The notes beneath the pieces were generated by a model. It was given only the letters and a program-made list of their open reading frames with translations, was not told where the DNA came from and did no database searches. From assembly GCA_018649885.1 (NCBI GenBank), contig JABIHA010000075.1, positions 1 to 64,000 on the forward strand: a DNA stretch of 64,000 bases. The letters run 5' to 3'. Origin of the DNA: Bacteriovoracaceae bacterium. Its GTDB lineage: Bacteria > Bdellovibrionota > Bacteriovoracia > Bacteriovoracales > Bacteriovoracaceae. The number at the start of each line of letters is the position of its first letter. Position 1 is the first letter of the stretch. Of the stretch, positions 33,223 to 42,595 are shown in pieces. A program made the translations under genes and the position numbers.

Positions 33223-34389
33223 ATGTCTGAAAACACAGAAATGGAAAATAAGAGTGCCTTTGATGGATTGCACAACTACGTCGACAGAATCATCAAGCAA
33301 ATGGAGTATTCAAAAAATATAAAAGATACTTCTCCACTATTTCCACAGCATGTTCACATAGAACCAACAAACGCTTGTAACCTTCAGTGCATTCATTGCC
33401 ATCACCACCCTGACTATCCTGAAAATCCTAATACCTTTACCAGGAAAAGAGGGATTATGAAGATGGAGCTTTATAAAAAGGTAATCAATGAAATTGCGCC
33501 TTTAAAATGCTCTATTACTCTTGATGTGCAAGGTGAGCCAACACTCCACCCTAAGTTTATGGAAATGGTGAGGTATGCCAAGGAAAGAAATGTTTATACT
33601 TCTGTGTTGTCAAACGGAACCAAACTCACAGAAAAAATGTCAATGGAGCTAATAGAGTTAGGCCTAGATAGAATGGTCTTTTCATTTGATAGTGTAAAAA
33701 AAGAAATCTACGAAAAAATTAGAATCAAATCAAAGTTTGACCCTACTTTTAAAAATGTTCTCACTTTTATTAAACTAAATCATGAAGCAGGTCATAAAAC
33801 TCATGTGTGCATGTCTATGGTTTATCAAAAAAGAAACAAAGGGATGGCACAAGAGTACGAAGATTTTTTTGCAAAGCTTCCAGTAGACAAAGTTTTTTGT
33901 AACCCTCTTTTAAACCTTGCAGGTGTTTCAGGTATATCAGATGAAATTGAATTATCTGATGTTCAAAAAGGCCCTAAAGAAAATTGGCCAATTTGTCGTA
34001 TTCCCTGGGAAGACTTGACTGTCAATTGGGATGGACTTATCACTCCTTGCCCTGTGGATGTTAACGTGTCTGGACCAGTGGGTGATGCAAACGAGGATAG
34101 CCTCCAAGAAATTTGGAATAACGAGAATATGAGATCTTTTAGAAGAGCACATATTGAGAAAGACTATACTCTTATTAAAAAAGATGGGCCTCTTTGTGAA
34201 AGTTGCAATTGTCTATTTTATCCTGAGTATGACTTACGTGACTTTGGAGAATATGCCACAAATGCTATTTGTAGATCAGCTATGCACTACGCTCCTAAGC
34301 TCATCAATAAAAGTAAAACTTCAAGTGATGAAAAATTTGTAAATTTACAAAAACTTTTAAGTGGTGAAATCCAGATAGCAGATCTTTAA
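33223..34389 (+). CDS. Radical SAM/SPASM-domain protein
   Basis: 388 residues. A radical SAM core with the 4Fe-4S motif CNLQCIHC (about residue 50), GEPTLHPKFMEM and TSVLSNGTKL. A SPASM-type C-terminal region has Cys in CRIPWED, ITPCPVD and CESCNC, which would bind auxiliary iron-sulfur clusters. Members modify peptides, but several act on sugars and cyclitols (for example BtrN-type dehydrogenation). In a glycan locus a sugar substrate is plausible but not shown. I start at ATG 33223, with GGTGG eight bases upstream; a GTG at 33211 overlaps that site. Its stop shares TTAA with the convergent PIG-L gene. Confidence 0.87.
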   Translation: MSENTEMENKSAFDGLHNYVDRIIKQMEYSKNIKDTSPLFPQHVHIEPTNACNLQCIHCHHHPDYPENPNTFTRKRGIMKMELYKKVINEIAPLKCSITLDVQGEPTLHPKFMEMVRYAKERNVYTSVLSNGTKLTEKMSMELIELGLDRMVFSFDSVKKEIYEKIRIKSKFDPTFKNVLTFIKLNHEAGHKTHVCMSMVYQKRNKGMAQEYEDFFAKLPVDKVFCNPLLNLAGVSGISDEIELSDVQKGPKENWPICRIPWEDLTVNWDGLITPCPVDVNVSGPVGDANEDSLQEIWNNENMRSFRRAHIEKDYTLIKKDGPLCESCNCLFYPEYDLRDFGEYATNAICRSAMHYAPKLINKSKTSSDEKFVNLQKLLSGEIQIADL

Positions 34390-35081
34390 ACTGTTGCTCT
34401 TATTAAGCAAAATGCTTCAGCAAATTGTTTGCCACTTTGAACTCCTCGGTGGCTAGCTAAAACTTTCAGATAATCAAGAGATCTCGGGTGTGGATACTCT
34501 CTTAGCTCAGATTGGTAGCATCCCATAGCTTCAACCTTTTTTTCAATAGTGCTACCAACATCAACAAAAGTGTTAGGGATAAAAACGCTCTCAGCACTGT
34601 AAGAGTTCCACTCTGTAGAAGAAGGTACTTCATAGCTATAAATACTAGTATTTTTCTCTCCTGAAATTGGCCGAAAAGCAGTCAATGTAGCTATATGAGC
34701 AATTCGATGATCAATATTGAGATCCCCTGCATGATGAGTGAATACAATATCCGGCTGAACCTTGTCTTTTATGATTTCGATTTCCTTTACAATATCGAGC
34801 ATATCTACCGAGTCAAAACGGTTATCAGCAAAATTTAAGACACTCATATCTTTAAAGCCCAATACCTTAGAAGACTTTTCAATCTCACCAGAAAGTGTCT
34901 CTACTTCCTTCTCCACGCTTTTACCATCTCTAGATGCCTTACCTTGGGATAAAATCAGCCCATGTACATTATGGCCAGAGCTGGCAAGAAAACTAATAGT
35001 TGCCCCGCAGCCTAAAGCTTCATCGTCTGGGTGAGCGGCAATTATTAGAACTGTTTTTTTGGAAGTACCGTTTGGGATCAT
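34386..35081 (-). CDS. PIG-L/LmbE-family N-deacetylase
   Basis: 231 residues. A zinc-dependent deacetylase of the PIG-L superfamily: AAHPDDEALGCGATI at residue 14 (HPDD zinc site) and HHAGDLNIDHRIAH with the third zinc-ligand His at about 118. The family removes acetyl groups from GlcNAc-type sugars, releasing a free amine that can be re-acylated or formylated. Its gene runs against the neighbours: it converges on the radical SAM gene with the stop codons overlapping in a TTAA, and diverges from the aldo/keto reductase across 98 bp. A role in trimming an N-acetyl group before formylation by the 45.4-kb protein is possible, but only inferred. Confidence 0.88.
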   Translation of the reverse strand: MIPNGTSKKTVLIIAAHPDDEALGCGATISFLASSGHNVHGLILSQGKASRDGKSVEKEVETLSGEIEKSSKVLGFKDMSVLNFADNRFDSVDMLDIVKEIEIIKDKVQPDIVFTHHAGDLNIDHRIAHIATLTAFRPISGEKNTSIYSYEVPSSTEWNSYSAESVFIPNTFVDVGSTIEKKVEAMGCYQSELREYPHPRSLDYLKVLASHRGVQSGKQFAEAFCLIRATV

Positions 35082-35179
35082 AGCAACTCTTTTTCGTTTT
35101 TTTTTAATTCTAAATCATGGTTTTAACAAGTAAAGGGTTCATTTACTGATTAAAAAATAAAGAGTATTTTTTAATCACT

Positions 35180-36049
35180 ATGATAGTGAGTCGTGCAAAT
35201 AAACTAGTCCTCGGTACAGTGCAACTTGGTTTGAAGTATGGCATTGCCAATAAATCGGGAAGACCAAACCATGAAGAATCCAGGGAGATTTTAAAATTTG
35301 CAATGGATTCAGGAATCGATACCTTGGATACAGCACAGGCTTATGGTGACGTTCATGAGATCATTTCTAGTTTTCACCAAAACTCTCCAAAAAAATTTAA
35401 AATTCAAACTAAATTTAATTCTCTTCCATATAATATTGTAGATTACCTTAAGTCTCAGGCTGAACTTTTGAAGGTTCCTAGTATCGAAACTCTTTACTTT
35501 CATAGTTTTGAAGATTTTGAAAATTGCCTGGATTTCGAAAGCTTCAAAAAGGCTAAAGAGCTTGGCCTTTTAAATGAAATAGGTGTTTCAATTTATAATA
35601 CGAAGCAATTAGAGAAATGTATTTCAAATAAGTATATCGATACTATTCAAAGTCCATTTAACTTATTTGACAACTGGTCCGAGCGTGGAGCACTTTTTGA
35701 GAAGGCCCATTCAAATGGGAAAAAAATCTATACTCGATCTGTATTTTTACAGGGATTATTTTTTCTAAAAAAAGAAGAATTAAAAGGTGTTCTAAAGAAA
35801 ATGGAAGACTGTATTGAAAAAGTCCAACAGCTATCAAAAGAAAAGCAATTAAGTATTCAGGATTTGGCACTAAATTATTGCCTTAGCTTTGAGCAAGTAT
35901 CTGGTGTTCTGGTTGGTGTAGATACAAAAGGGCAGTTAGAGCAAAATCTAAAAGCCATGGATGTATCACTAGAAAAACAAACGATAGAGCAAATTAATGG
36001 ACTAAAAGTTAATTACCCCGAACTTTTAAATCCTGTAAACTGGGAATAA
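35180..36049 (+). CDS. Aldo/keto reductase-family protein
   Basis: 289 residues. LVLGTVQLGLKYGIAN at the N terminus, DTLDTAQAYGDVHEI with the AKR Asp and Tyr, IQTKFN with the Lys, LYFHSFEDF with the His position, and EIGVSIYNTKQLEK. Compact AKRs of this kind occur repeatedly in nonulosonate and surface-sugar clusters beside SpsF and Gfo/Idh genes. It should use NADPH on an aldehyde or keto sugar. First gene of an operon running to 42516 with gaps of 0-6 bp or 4-bp overlaps. Three bp separate it from the SpsF-Gfo/Idh fusion. Confidence 0.85.
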   Translation: MIVSRANKLVLGTVQLGLKYGIANKSGRPNHEESREILKFAMDSGIDTLDTAQAYGDVHEIISSFHQNSPKKFKIQTKFNSLPYNIVDYLKSQAELLKVPSIETLYFHSFEDFENCLDFESFKKAKELGLLNEIGVSIYNTKQLEKCISNKYIDTIQSPFNLFDNWSERGALFEKAHSNGKKIYTRSVFLQGLFFLKKEELKGVLKKMEDCIEKVQQLSKEKQLSIQDLALNYCLSFEQVSGVLVGVDTKGQLEQNLKAMDVSLEKQTIEQINGLKVNYPELLNPVNWE

Positions 36050-36052
36050 ATA

Positions 36053-37771
36053 ATGAATGATCAGTTTGGTGCAATTGTAACTGCAAGAATGGGATCAAGT
36101 AGATTTCCTGGAAAGTCCATGGTGAATATTTGTGGAAAACCTTCCCTTCAATGGCTAATCGAAAGAGTTCTTTCTTCCAAAAATATAGATGAGTTAATTA
36201 TTGCGACAACAATTGCAGAAAAAGACCTTCCAATAGTTGAGTTAGCAAAAAAGTTAGGAGTTCTTTGTATTCAAGGTCCTGTTGAGGATGTTCTGACCAG
36301 AGTCTATGAAGCATCTCTTTCCTTAAAATCTGATAGACTAATCTACCTCACAGGAGATTGCCCACTAACAGATCCAGGCATTATTGACTACATGATCGAC
36401 ATTTATAGGTCAAAAAATGAAGATTATCTAAAGAACTTCCAATGGGGTCCTGACGCAAAAAAAGAATGTGGATTCCCCAATGGACTAGATGTGGAAGTCT
36501 TTAGTAAAGAAATATTAAATTCTGTCCACGAAAAAGCAACTGACCCATGGCTCAGGGAACATGTTACAGAACCAATGTACACGTGGAAGGAATTCTCTCA
36601 CTTCACAGTTGAGGCCCCTGAAAAATGGAGAAGGCCACACTATAGAATATGTATAGATACAAAAGAAGACTACCAGCTTGTGAATACCATTTTTGAGGAA
36701 CTGATTGCTCAAAAGGTAGGCATTAGCGCCGAGAGTGCTATCACCTACCTAGATGACAATCCTGATCTTCTTAAGATTAACCAAACAACATCTCAAGCCA
36801 AGTACACTGCATGTATAATTGGACTAGGTAATATTGGATTTCTCTACGATTTAGACCCGAAACTTGACGGGATTCAAACCCATGCCAGTGCATATAGAAG
36901 ATGGTCATCCACTCGACTCGTAAGTGGTAGCGACCTAGATGAGTCTAGGTGTAAGCTCTTTAAAAATCATTATCAATTAGAAAATGTATATTCTAATTAT
37001 CACGATATGATTGAAAATGAAAAACCAGATATTGTCTCTGTTTGCACACCTCCAGAATTACAATATCAAATTATTTCGAGTCTTTTGAAGACTGATATTA
37101 AAGCCATATGGTGTGAAAAACCTTTTGGATTAGAACAAAGGCAGTGGATAGATATTTCTAAAAAACTTGAAGAAAAAAAAGTTCAACTCTTTGTTAATTA
37201 CTGGATGAGATTTACTCCCTTATTTTCAAATCTAAAAGCATACCTTGGAGAAGGAAACCTTGGAAAAATTTGGGGTGGAACATATATTTACTCTGGAGGA
37301 GGATATAATAGTGGTACCCATGCCCTAGATATTCTCAATTATCTTTTTGGCAAACCACTAAAATTCGATGCCACTTACAAAAGAAAATTAAAAAGCGGCG
37401 ATCATGGGATTGGAACCAATTTGCATTTTAAGGATGATGTGGTTTTCAATTTATTTCCAGGTAACAAAGAAAAACACTTTACCACTGAAATTGATATATT
37501 AGGTGAAAAGGGACGAATTAGAATTTCTGATCACAAGCCATTTGTAGAATATTTTGAATCAAAACCATCTGAAATAGAAAGTGGAGTGAATGAGCTCGTA
37601 AAAATGCCACAACTTCCATTTGACGGATCAAAATCAGATATTCAATTAAATGTTATTCAAAATATTACGCATTCCCTTGATGGAAATTCCCAGGCTCTTT
37701 GCACAGGAGACGATGGGTTGTGGGCAAGCCAGTACATGGATGAATTAAAAAAATCTTTAGGAGAAAATTAA
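36053..37771 (+). CDS. Fusion: SpsF-like cytidylyltransferase + Gfo/Idh/MocA oxidoreductase
   Basis: 572 residues. Residues 1 to about 245 are a SpsF-type nucleotidyltransferase (VTARMGSSRFPGKSMVNICG, TGDCPLTDPGIID, GLDVEVFS, RICIDTKED). Residues about 252-572 are a Gfo/Idh/MocA-type NAD(P) oxidoreductase (IIGLGNIGFLYD, VCTPPELQ, WCEKPFGLE with the EKP motif, NYWMRFTP). These usually occur as two adjacent genes in glycan loci, and here no stop separates them. The order suggests channelling between a redox step on a sugar and its CMP activation, but the enzymes need not act on the same molecule. The operon around it supplies a DegT aminotransferase 1 bp downstream. Confidence 0.9.
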   Translation: MNDQFGAIVTARMGSSRFPGKSMVNICGKPSLQWLIERVLSSKNIDELIIATTIAEKDLPIVELAKKLGVLCIQGPVEDVLTRVYEASLSLKSDRLIYLTGDCPLTDPGIIDYMIDIYRSKNEDYLKNFQWGPDAKKECGFPNGLDVEVFSKEILNSVHEKATDPWLREHVTEPMYTWKEFSHFTVEAPEKWRRPHYRICIDTKEDYQLVNTIFEELIAQKVGISAESAITYLDDNPDLLKINQTTSQAKYTACIIGLGNIGFLYDLDPKLDGIQTHASAYRRWSSTRLVSGSDLDESRCKLFKNHYQLENVYSNYHDMIENEKPDIVSVCTPPELQYQIISSLLKTDIKAIWCEKPFGLEQRQWIDISKKLEEKKVQLFVNYWMRFTPLFSNLKAYLGEGNLGKIWGGTYIYSGGGYNSGTHALDILNYLFGKPLKFDATYKRKLKSGDHGIGTNLHFKDDVVFNLFPGNKEKHFTTEIDILGEKGRIRISDHKPFVEYFESKPSEIESGVNELVKMPQLPFDGSKSDIQLNVIQNITHSLDGNSQALCTGDDGLWASQYMDELKKSLGEN

Positions 37772-37772
37772 A

Positions 37773-39062
37773 ATGAGTAACAAGCTTGCCCTCTTGGGGG
37801 GGAAACCCATAATAGATAAAAATTTTGATGACTATAATACGATAGGTGAAGAGGAAAAAAAGGCAGTCATGGAAGTTCTAGATGCTGGAAAACTTTCCGA
37901 TTTTCTCGGGTCAGCAAGTGATGGCTTTAACGGAGGTAAATGGGTTCGGGCCATTGAGAAATCATGGTGTGAATACTTCGACGTAAAGCATGCAGTTTCA
38001 ATGAACTCAGCCACATCTGCTCTATTTGCAGCAGTGTCCGCAGCAGGGATCGGCCCTGGCGATGAAGTGATTGTCCCTCCATTAACAATGTGTGCAACTG
38101 CTACTGCAATACTAGCTAACAATGCTATTCCAATATTTGCAGATGTTGACTACAAAACGATGAATATTGACCCAGAAAGTGTAGAAAAAAATATCACTCC
38201 TAGAACAAAGGCCATTTTTGTAGTCCATTTAGCAGGGCATCCAGCAGACATGGACCCAATCATGGAGCTGGCAAAAAAACACAACCTAATAGTTTTAGGT
38301 GACAATGCTCAGTCTCCAGGAGCTTTTTACAAAGACAAAAATGTTGGATGTATTGAAGATATTGGCGTGTTTAGCCTCAATTGCCATAAAACAATCCAAT
38401 GTGGTGAAGGAGGTATTGCGGTAACAAATGATGATGAACTTGCATTTAGACTTAGGCTTGTTAGAAACCACGGAGAAAACTGTGTAAAAGGATTTGGAAG
38501 AGCTGAACTTAACATTCTTGGATTCAACCTCAGAATGACGGAGATGGAAGCAGCAGTAGGGTACCATCAGTTACAAAAACTTGGCCATCAAAACAAGTGT
38601 CGACAAGAGCTAGCTGGATATTTAACTCAAAAATTAATAGAAAATTTTGACTTTATCGAGCCACCTCATGTGCAAGAAAACTGTACTCATGTTTACTACC
38701 TCTATCATATGTATTTTAACGAGGAAAAGGCAGGTATTCCTATAGAAGTATTTTCTAAAGCGATGGACGCTGAAGGGGTTCCTCTTTTTACAAGGTGGGG
38801 CTTCCCCATATACAGACTTCCTATATTTCAAAATTTATCAGCAGCGGGTAATTCTGGATGGCCTTTTAAATCTCCATTTTACAATCAGGATATAAGTTAT
38901 CCTGATGGCCTGTGCCCAATGGCAGAAAAATCGGAAACAGACTCTATTTTTATTGAAACAATGGTCAGATGGCCCCAAACTACCAGTGATATGGATTTGA
39001 TAATTACGGCCATAAATAAAATACTGGAAAACAAACAAGAACTTCTAAGTGCGGAATTGTAG
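37773..39062 (+). CDS. DegT/DnrJ/EryC1/StrS sugar aminotransferase
   Basis: 429 residues, longer than the common 370-390. MSNKLALLGGKPIIDKNF at the start is typical of the AHBA-synthase/StsC-like branch (the LALLGGKP motif). Then MNSATSALFAAVSAAGIGPGDEV, PPLTMCATATAIL, GDNAQSPGAFY, and NCHKTIQCGEGG with the Schiff-base Lys. The QC variation after the Lys is a little unusual. It should aminate a keto sugar or cyclitol. One bp after the SpsF-Gfo/Idh fusion, and a Gfo/Idh dehydrogenase followed by an aminotransferase is a common way to replace a hydroxyl by an amine. The next gene begins directly after the stop (TAGATG). Confidence 0.9.
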   Translation: MSNKLALLGGKPIIDKNFDDYNTIGEEEKKAVMEVLDAGKLSDFLGSASDGFNGGKWVRAIEKSWCEYFDVKHAVSMNSATSALFAAVSAAGIGPGDEVIVPPLTMCATATAILANNAIPIFADVDYKTMNIDPESVEKNITPRTKAIFVVHLAGHPADMDPIMELAKKHNLIVLGDNAQSPGAFYKDKNVGCIEDIGVFSLNCHKTIQCGEGGIAVTNDDELAFRLRLVRNHGENCVKGFGRAELNILGFNLRMTEMEAAVGYHQLQKLGHQNKCRQELAGYLTQKLIENFDFIEPPHVQENCTHVYYLYHMYFNEEKAGIPIEVFSKAMDAEGVPLFTRWGFPIYRLPIFQNLSAAGNSGWPFKSPFYNQDISYPDGLCPMAEKSETDSIFIETMVRWPQTTSDMDLIITAINKILENKQELLSAEL

Positions 39063-40145
39063 ATGAAAATTCTATTGGGATCATATGCTCCCGGAGGAGC
39101 TGAGTGTCTCATTCATATAGCGCAAAAACTTCTAAGCCTTGACCATCAGATCAGTACGTTAACTACAAATATGTCAGCTCAAATATTTTTGAACCATGGA
39201 ATTACACCTGACTATGAATTTAACTGTATCGGAGTCCCGCTTTACAAAGAAGTAGAGGATATTCTAAAAAAGATAGCTCCAGATGTAGTGGTTAGCGGTA
39301 TTGTGGGACCCAAAGACCAGCTTGACTATGCTCTTATAGAAGGCGCAAAAGAACTAAAAATTCCGATTCTTTCAATCCTTGATTCTTGGATGAATTACGC
39401 TGATCGATTTAATAATCCAGTTACCCTAGAGAAAAATTTCTATCAACCAAATTTAGTTGCGGTGATGGATCAATTCACACTAGATGAAATGACTAAAGAG
39501 GGATGCAACCCAAATATTTGCTTCATATCGGGACATCCAAAATTTGATTGGATTAAAAAATCAAAAGAAATTGATAATAAAGGTATGAAGGAAAAACTAG
39601 GCCTTAATTCTCAAAAAAAATGTATTACTTTCTTCTCTCATCCAGTTGATAGCTATTATCCAAATAGAAGTTTAGGCTATAACGAATTTGATGTTTTCCC
39701 TATCTTATTTGAAACTCTATTTAATGACTTAGATAAAGATTCATTTGAATTCGTTTTCAAAGAACATCCTATAGACTCTACCCTTCCTAAGGATTATATT
39801 AAAAATTACCAATTTCATTATATTGAAAGATGTAATATAGATGATCTAATGCTTGCAACAGATATCGCCATTTCAATGAGTAGTACGATGCTAATTTTTA
39901 GCGCACTTTGCACAAGTAAAGTTATTTCCATCCAGCCAAATTTAAATATTGAACATGACAACTGTGTACTCACTAGAGCAGAAATTCTCCCAAATACTCA
40001 AAATAAAATAGATTTTTTAGGTGAACTTAAAAGCGGATTATTGGAAACAGGTAGCAGCGCCAAGTATGAGAAATTTTTTAATGCAGATGGCAAATCGTGT
40101 GATAGAATCATAGAGAAAATATATAGTTTGGGAGATTTTGAATGA
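39063..40145 (+). CDS. GT-B-like protein, putative glycosyltransferase of an unrecognised family
   Basis: 360 residues. The N terminus (ILLGSYAPGGAECLIHIAQKL) has the Gly-rich acceptor-side loop of GT-B proteins. The C-terminal half has FVFKEHPIDSTLP (an HP motif), then AISMSSTMLIFSALCTSKV, a Ser-rich loop. HP followed by a Ser-Ser loop is the pattern seen in sialyltransferase-like (GT38/GT52) and CDP-glycerol transferase-like enzymes, in both of which the donor is a cytidine nucleotide. That would fit CMP-sugars made by the SpsF enzymes of this operon. Family assignment is uncertain. ATGA overlap of 4 bp with the GNAT gene downstream. Confidence 0.6.
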   Translation: MKILLGSYAPGGAECLIHIAQKLLSLDHQISTLTTNMSAQIFLNHGITPDYEFNCIGVPLYKEVEDILKKIAPDVVVSGIVGPKDQLDYALIEGAKELKIPILSILDSWMNYADRFNNPVTLEKNFYQPNLVAVMDQFTLDEMTKEGCNPNICFISGHPKFDWIKKSKEIDNKGMKEKLGLNSQKKCITFFSHPVDSYYPNRSLGYNEFDVFPILFETLFNDLDKDSFEFVFKEHPIDSTLPKDYIKNYQFHYIERCNIDDLMLATDIAISMSSTMLIFSALCTSKVISIQPNLNIEHDNCVLTRAEILPNTQNKIDFLGELKSGLLETGSSAKYEKFFNADGKSCDRIIEKIYSLGDFE

Positions 40146-40687
40146 AAAATCCTTTTTTGGTTGGTGAAAAATGCTATTTAAGAGGCCTTTCAGTTGATGA
40201 CCTTGGGACAGAATATTTTCAGTGGCTCAATGATCAAAATACTACTAAATATATGCACAACGGAATGTTTCCTAATAGTGACAAGAAAATGAAAGCATTT
40301 TTTGATCGAGTAACTGACAGTAATACAGACCTAGTTCTTGCCATTATTTCAAAAATCGATGATGTGCATATTGGCAATCTTGGACTCCACAATATTAACT
40401 GGATCTATAGAAAAGCAGAGCTTGGAATTTTAGTTGGAAACAACTCTTATGCTGGAAAAGGATTGGCTTCTGAAGCCATGAGACTACTTTTGGGTCATTC
40501 ATTTAATCGCCTTGGTCTAAATAAAGTATTTGTTAGAACTGAAGAAGAAAATACAGCTGCCTATAAAGCATTTGAAAAAGTCGGGTTTAAAGAAGAAGGC
40601 AGGCTCAGGCAAGAATGCATGAGAGATGGCAAGTTTTTTGACACAGTTTACATGGGTGCATTAAAAGCCGAATTTAACTCTAAGTAA
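40142..40687 (+). CDS. GNAT N-acetyltransferase, PseH/SpsD-like
   Basis: 181 residues. RimJ/PseH-type GNAT: YLRGLSVDDLGTEYFQWLND (the substrate-side start shared by PseH and RimJ), IGNLGLHNINWIYRKAELGI, GKGLASEAMRLLLGHSFNRLGLNKV (acetyl-CoA site GKGLAS) and VGFKEEGRLRQE. PseH acetylates the 4-amino group in pseudaminic acid synthesis, and PseB, PseC, PseG and PseI homologues lie at 50.8-55.9 kb, so this may be their missing step. It is 10 kb away and in an operon with SpsF, so a different amino sugar is the alternative. Overlaps the preceding gene by 4 bp. Confidence 0.85.
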   Translation: MKNPFLVGEKCYLRGLSVDDLGTEYFQWLNDQNTTKYMHNGMFPNSDKKMKAFFDRVTDSNTDLVLAIISKIDDVHIGNLGLHNINWIYRKAELGILVGNNSYAGKGLASEAMRLLLGHSFNRLGLNKVFVRTEEENTAAYKAFEKVGFKEEGRLRQECMRDGKFFDTVYMGALKAEFNSK

Positions 40688-40693
40688 ATCACT

Positions 40694-41770
40694 ATGATTG
40701 TAACTATACTTTATCATCCAGGCTCGATTACAGAATATCTCACCATTATAAATGATATAAAAAAGGATGAGAAAAGTATTCTTGTTCTTTGCGAACACGA
40801 TTACACCACTGATGAAATTAAAAATCATCTACTTTCCTTGTTTGATGATATTGTTGTCCTCTCCAATATCAACTACGATTACCGAATTCCCCTTGGTATT
40901 ATCCGTATTCGCCAACATCAAGCTAAGCTAAAAAAACTTTTTGATACTTACCCTGTTAAGAAAATAAAAATTATCACTGATATATCTGCCTACCTTCCAG
41001 TAAACACCGCCCTCTCATATTTTATGAAAAACTTTGAGGTCCAAGAGATTTTCAGTGTAAAGGCTAATTTGAAACATGAATACAAGCCTGACTTCAAGAA
41101 AACATTTTTTGCTTCAATTTACTCTAAGCTATGTGGCCTTCTCAAGGCTCAATACTTTGAAAAATTAGGTTATATCTACACCAATGAGATAGATTGCAAA
41201 GTTGTAAAGATACTTCCATTCTTCTCCCTGCCTATTGCAAAAAGTGATAAAAAGATCTTCTTTAAGAAAAAAAATCTTTATCAACTAGGTGATATGGAAA
41301 AAAAAGACACCATACTAATTTTTAGTGATAAAGATCTATCGCCCTACGACCCCCCTGAAGATAAAATTTACCACAAGAAACTTGGTGAGTTTTATCGGGA
41401 AATTCAAAAAAAATATCCAAATGCCTCAATCCTTTGCAAACCACATCCAGCTGACGGAATGGAAGGGATGGAGGGAATGCAGTGTTTGAAGTATGATTTT
41501 TATCAAAAGGAAATAACTTCACAACTTGCGATTGATGAGCTCCACTCGCGGCTAATTGCATGCTATTCACCAGCATCAACCTCATTAATTTACTCATCTT
41601 CAGTTGGGATCCCCTCTTATACATTTTATAAATTTTTAAATTTAAAGGCCTCTATACTAGCTGAGTACTTTGAAAATGATTTACAAAAAGAAAATCCCTG
41701 TTTAATAAATATTGAAAGACTTGAGCAAATTGGATCTATTGACACTAATCAAATGAAGGAACAGCCGTGA
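40694..41770 (+). CDS. GT-B-like protein with sialyltransferase-type HP and Ser motifs
   Basis: 358 residues. No motif of common GT4 or GT2 families. It has LYHPGSITEYLTI at the N terminus, CKPHPADGM (HP motif, about residue 250), and ACYSPASTSLIYSSSVGIPSY (Ser-rich loop, about 293). HP plus an SS loop recalls polysialyltransferases (GT38) and GT52 sialyltransferases, which use CMP-sugars. The gene next in line encodes a CMP-sugar synthetase (SpsF) and overlaps it by 4 bp (GTGA), in keeping with a CMP-donor enzyme. A basic, hydrophobic segment (FFASIYSKLCGLLKAQYF) could touch the membrane. Family is tentative. Confidence 0.6.
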   Translation: MIVTILYHPGSITEYLTIINDIKKDEKSILVLCEHDYTTDEIKNHLLSLFDDIVVLSNINYDYRIPLGIIRIRQHQAKLKKLFDTYPVKKIKIITDISAYLPVNTALSYFMKNFEVQEIFSVKANLKHEYKPDFKKTFFASIYSKLCGLLKAQYFEKLGYIYTNEIDCKVVKILPFFSLPIAKSDKKIFFKKKNLYQLGDMEKKDTILIFSDKDLSPYDPPEDKIYHKKLGEFYREIQKKYPNASILCKPHPADGMEGMEGMQCLKYDFYQKEITSQLAIDELHSRLIACYSPASTSLIYSSSVGIPSYTFYKFLNLKASILAEYFENDLQKENPCLINIERLEQIGSIDTNQMKEQP

Positions 41771-42516
41771 GCATTAAAACAGTAGTAATTGTTCAGGCCC
41801 GAATGGGTTCAACCAGGCTTCCTGGAAAAGTTCTAAACCCGCTTGAAGGAATCCCACTGCTTGAGCATGTTTGCCGTAGAATTCAGAGCAGCAAACTTTC
41901 TGACTTGCTTGTTATCGCCACCTCAATAGATCCAAACAACGACCCCATTGATAAGCTTTGTGACAGTCTGGGCATTGAATGTTTCAGAGGTAGCGAAGAA
42001 GACGTCCTGGGACGCTTCTACTGCGCAGCCGTTAATCACAAACCTGAGTATGTAGTGAGAATTACGGCTGACTGTCCATTAGTTGACCCAGAAATTATAG
42101 ACCATGCAATTAATCTGATTTCAAATGGTGGATATGACTATGTCAGCAACACTGAGCCTCCAACTTACCCAGATGGTTATGATGTTGAAGTTTTTAAATT
42201 TGAGGCGCTTAAAAAAGCACACCATGGTGCTGAACATAAATATCAAAGAGAACACGTCACTAGCTATATTACTGAAAACCAGGCCCTTTTTAAATGTCAC
42301 AGCTTTGCTGCTCCTGAAGACCTCTCCCATATGAGACTAACAGTAGATACTAGCGAAGACTTCGAGGTCATAAAATTAATTTACAGCTCGCTCTATTCAA
42401 AAAACCACTTATTTAGCTATGAAGAAGTAGTCCAATTTTTGAAAAAAAACCCACAAATCCTCGAACTTAACTCCCATTTTGAAAGAAATGAGGGCTATGA
42501 CACCACTGATACCTAG
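41767..42516 (+). CDS. spsF: SpsF-like cytidylyltransferase (CMP-sugar synthetase)
   Basis: 249 residues. VIVQARMGSTRLPGKVLNPL is the SpsF signature (CTP-binding loop), then ITADCPLVDPEIIDHA with metal-binding Asp, YDVEVFKFEAL and RLTVDTSEDFEV. Members activate ulosonic or nonulosonic acids as CMP-sugars. In Bacillus subtilis SpsC, SpsD, SpsE, SpsF and SpsG form one spore-coat polysaccharide set, and all five types occur in this window. GTG start overlapping the previous stop (GTGA). It is the last gene of the tight operon, and the next gene is 79 bp further. It could act with PseI (51.8 kb). Confidence 0.9.
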   Translation: MSIKTVVIVQARMGSTRLPGKVLNPLEGIPLLEHVCRRIQSSKLSDLLVIATSIDPNNDPIDKLCDSLGIECFRGSEEDVLGRFYCAAVNHKPEYVVRITADCPLVDPEIIDHAINLISNGGYDYVSNTEPPTYPDGYDVEVFKFEALKKAHHGAEHKYQREHVTSYITENQALFKCHSFAAPEDLSHMRLTVDTSEDFEVIKLIYSSLYSKNHLFSYEEVVQFLKKNPQILELNSHFERNEGYDTTDT

Positions 42517-42595
42517 ATTTGCTGGAGCTAAGCACCATTTATCATCCTCAAGATAGTATTTTCTATAGTTTATAAACTTGGTACTATATCCCTAT

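Noticed and set aside
41461..41480. A short GGAATGGAAGGGATGGAG-like tandem
   Set aside because: It encodes a GMEGMEGM stretch inside a coding gene, too short to be a repeat element of note.
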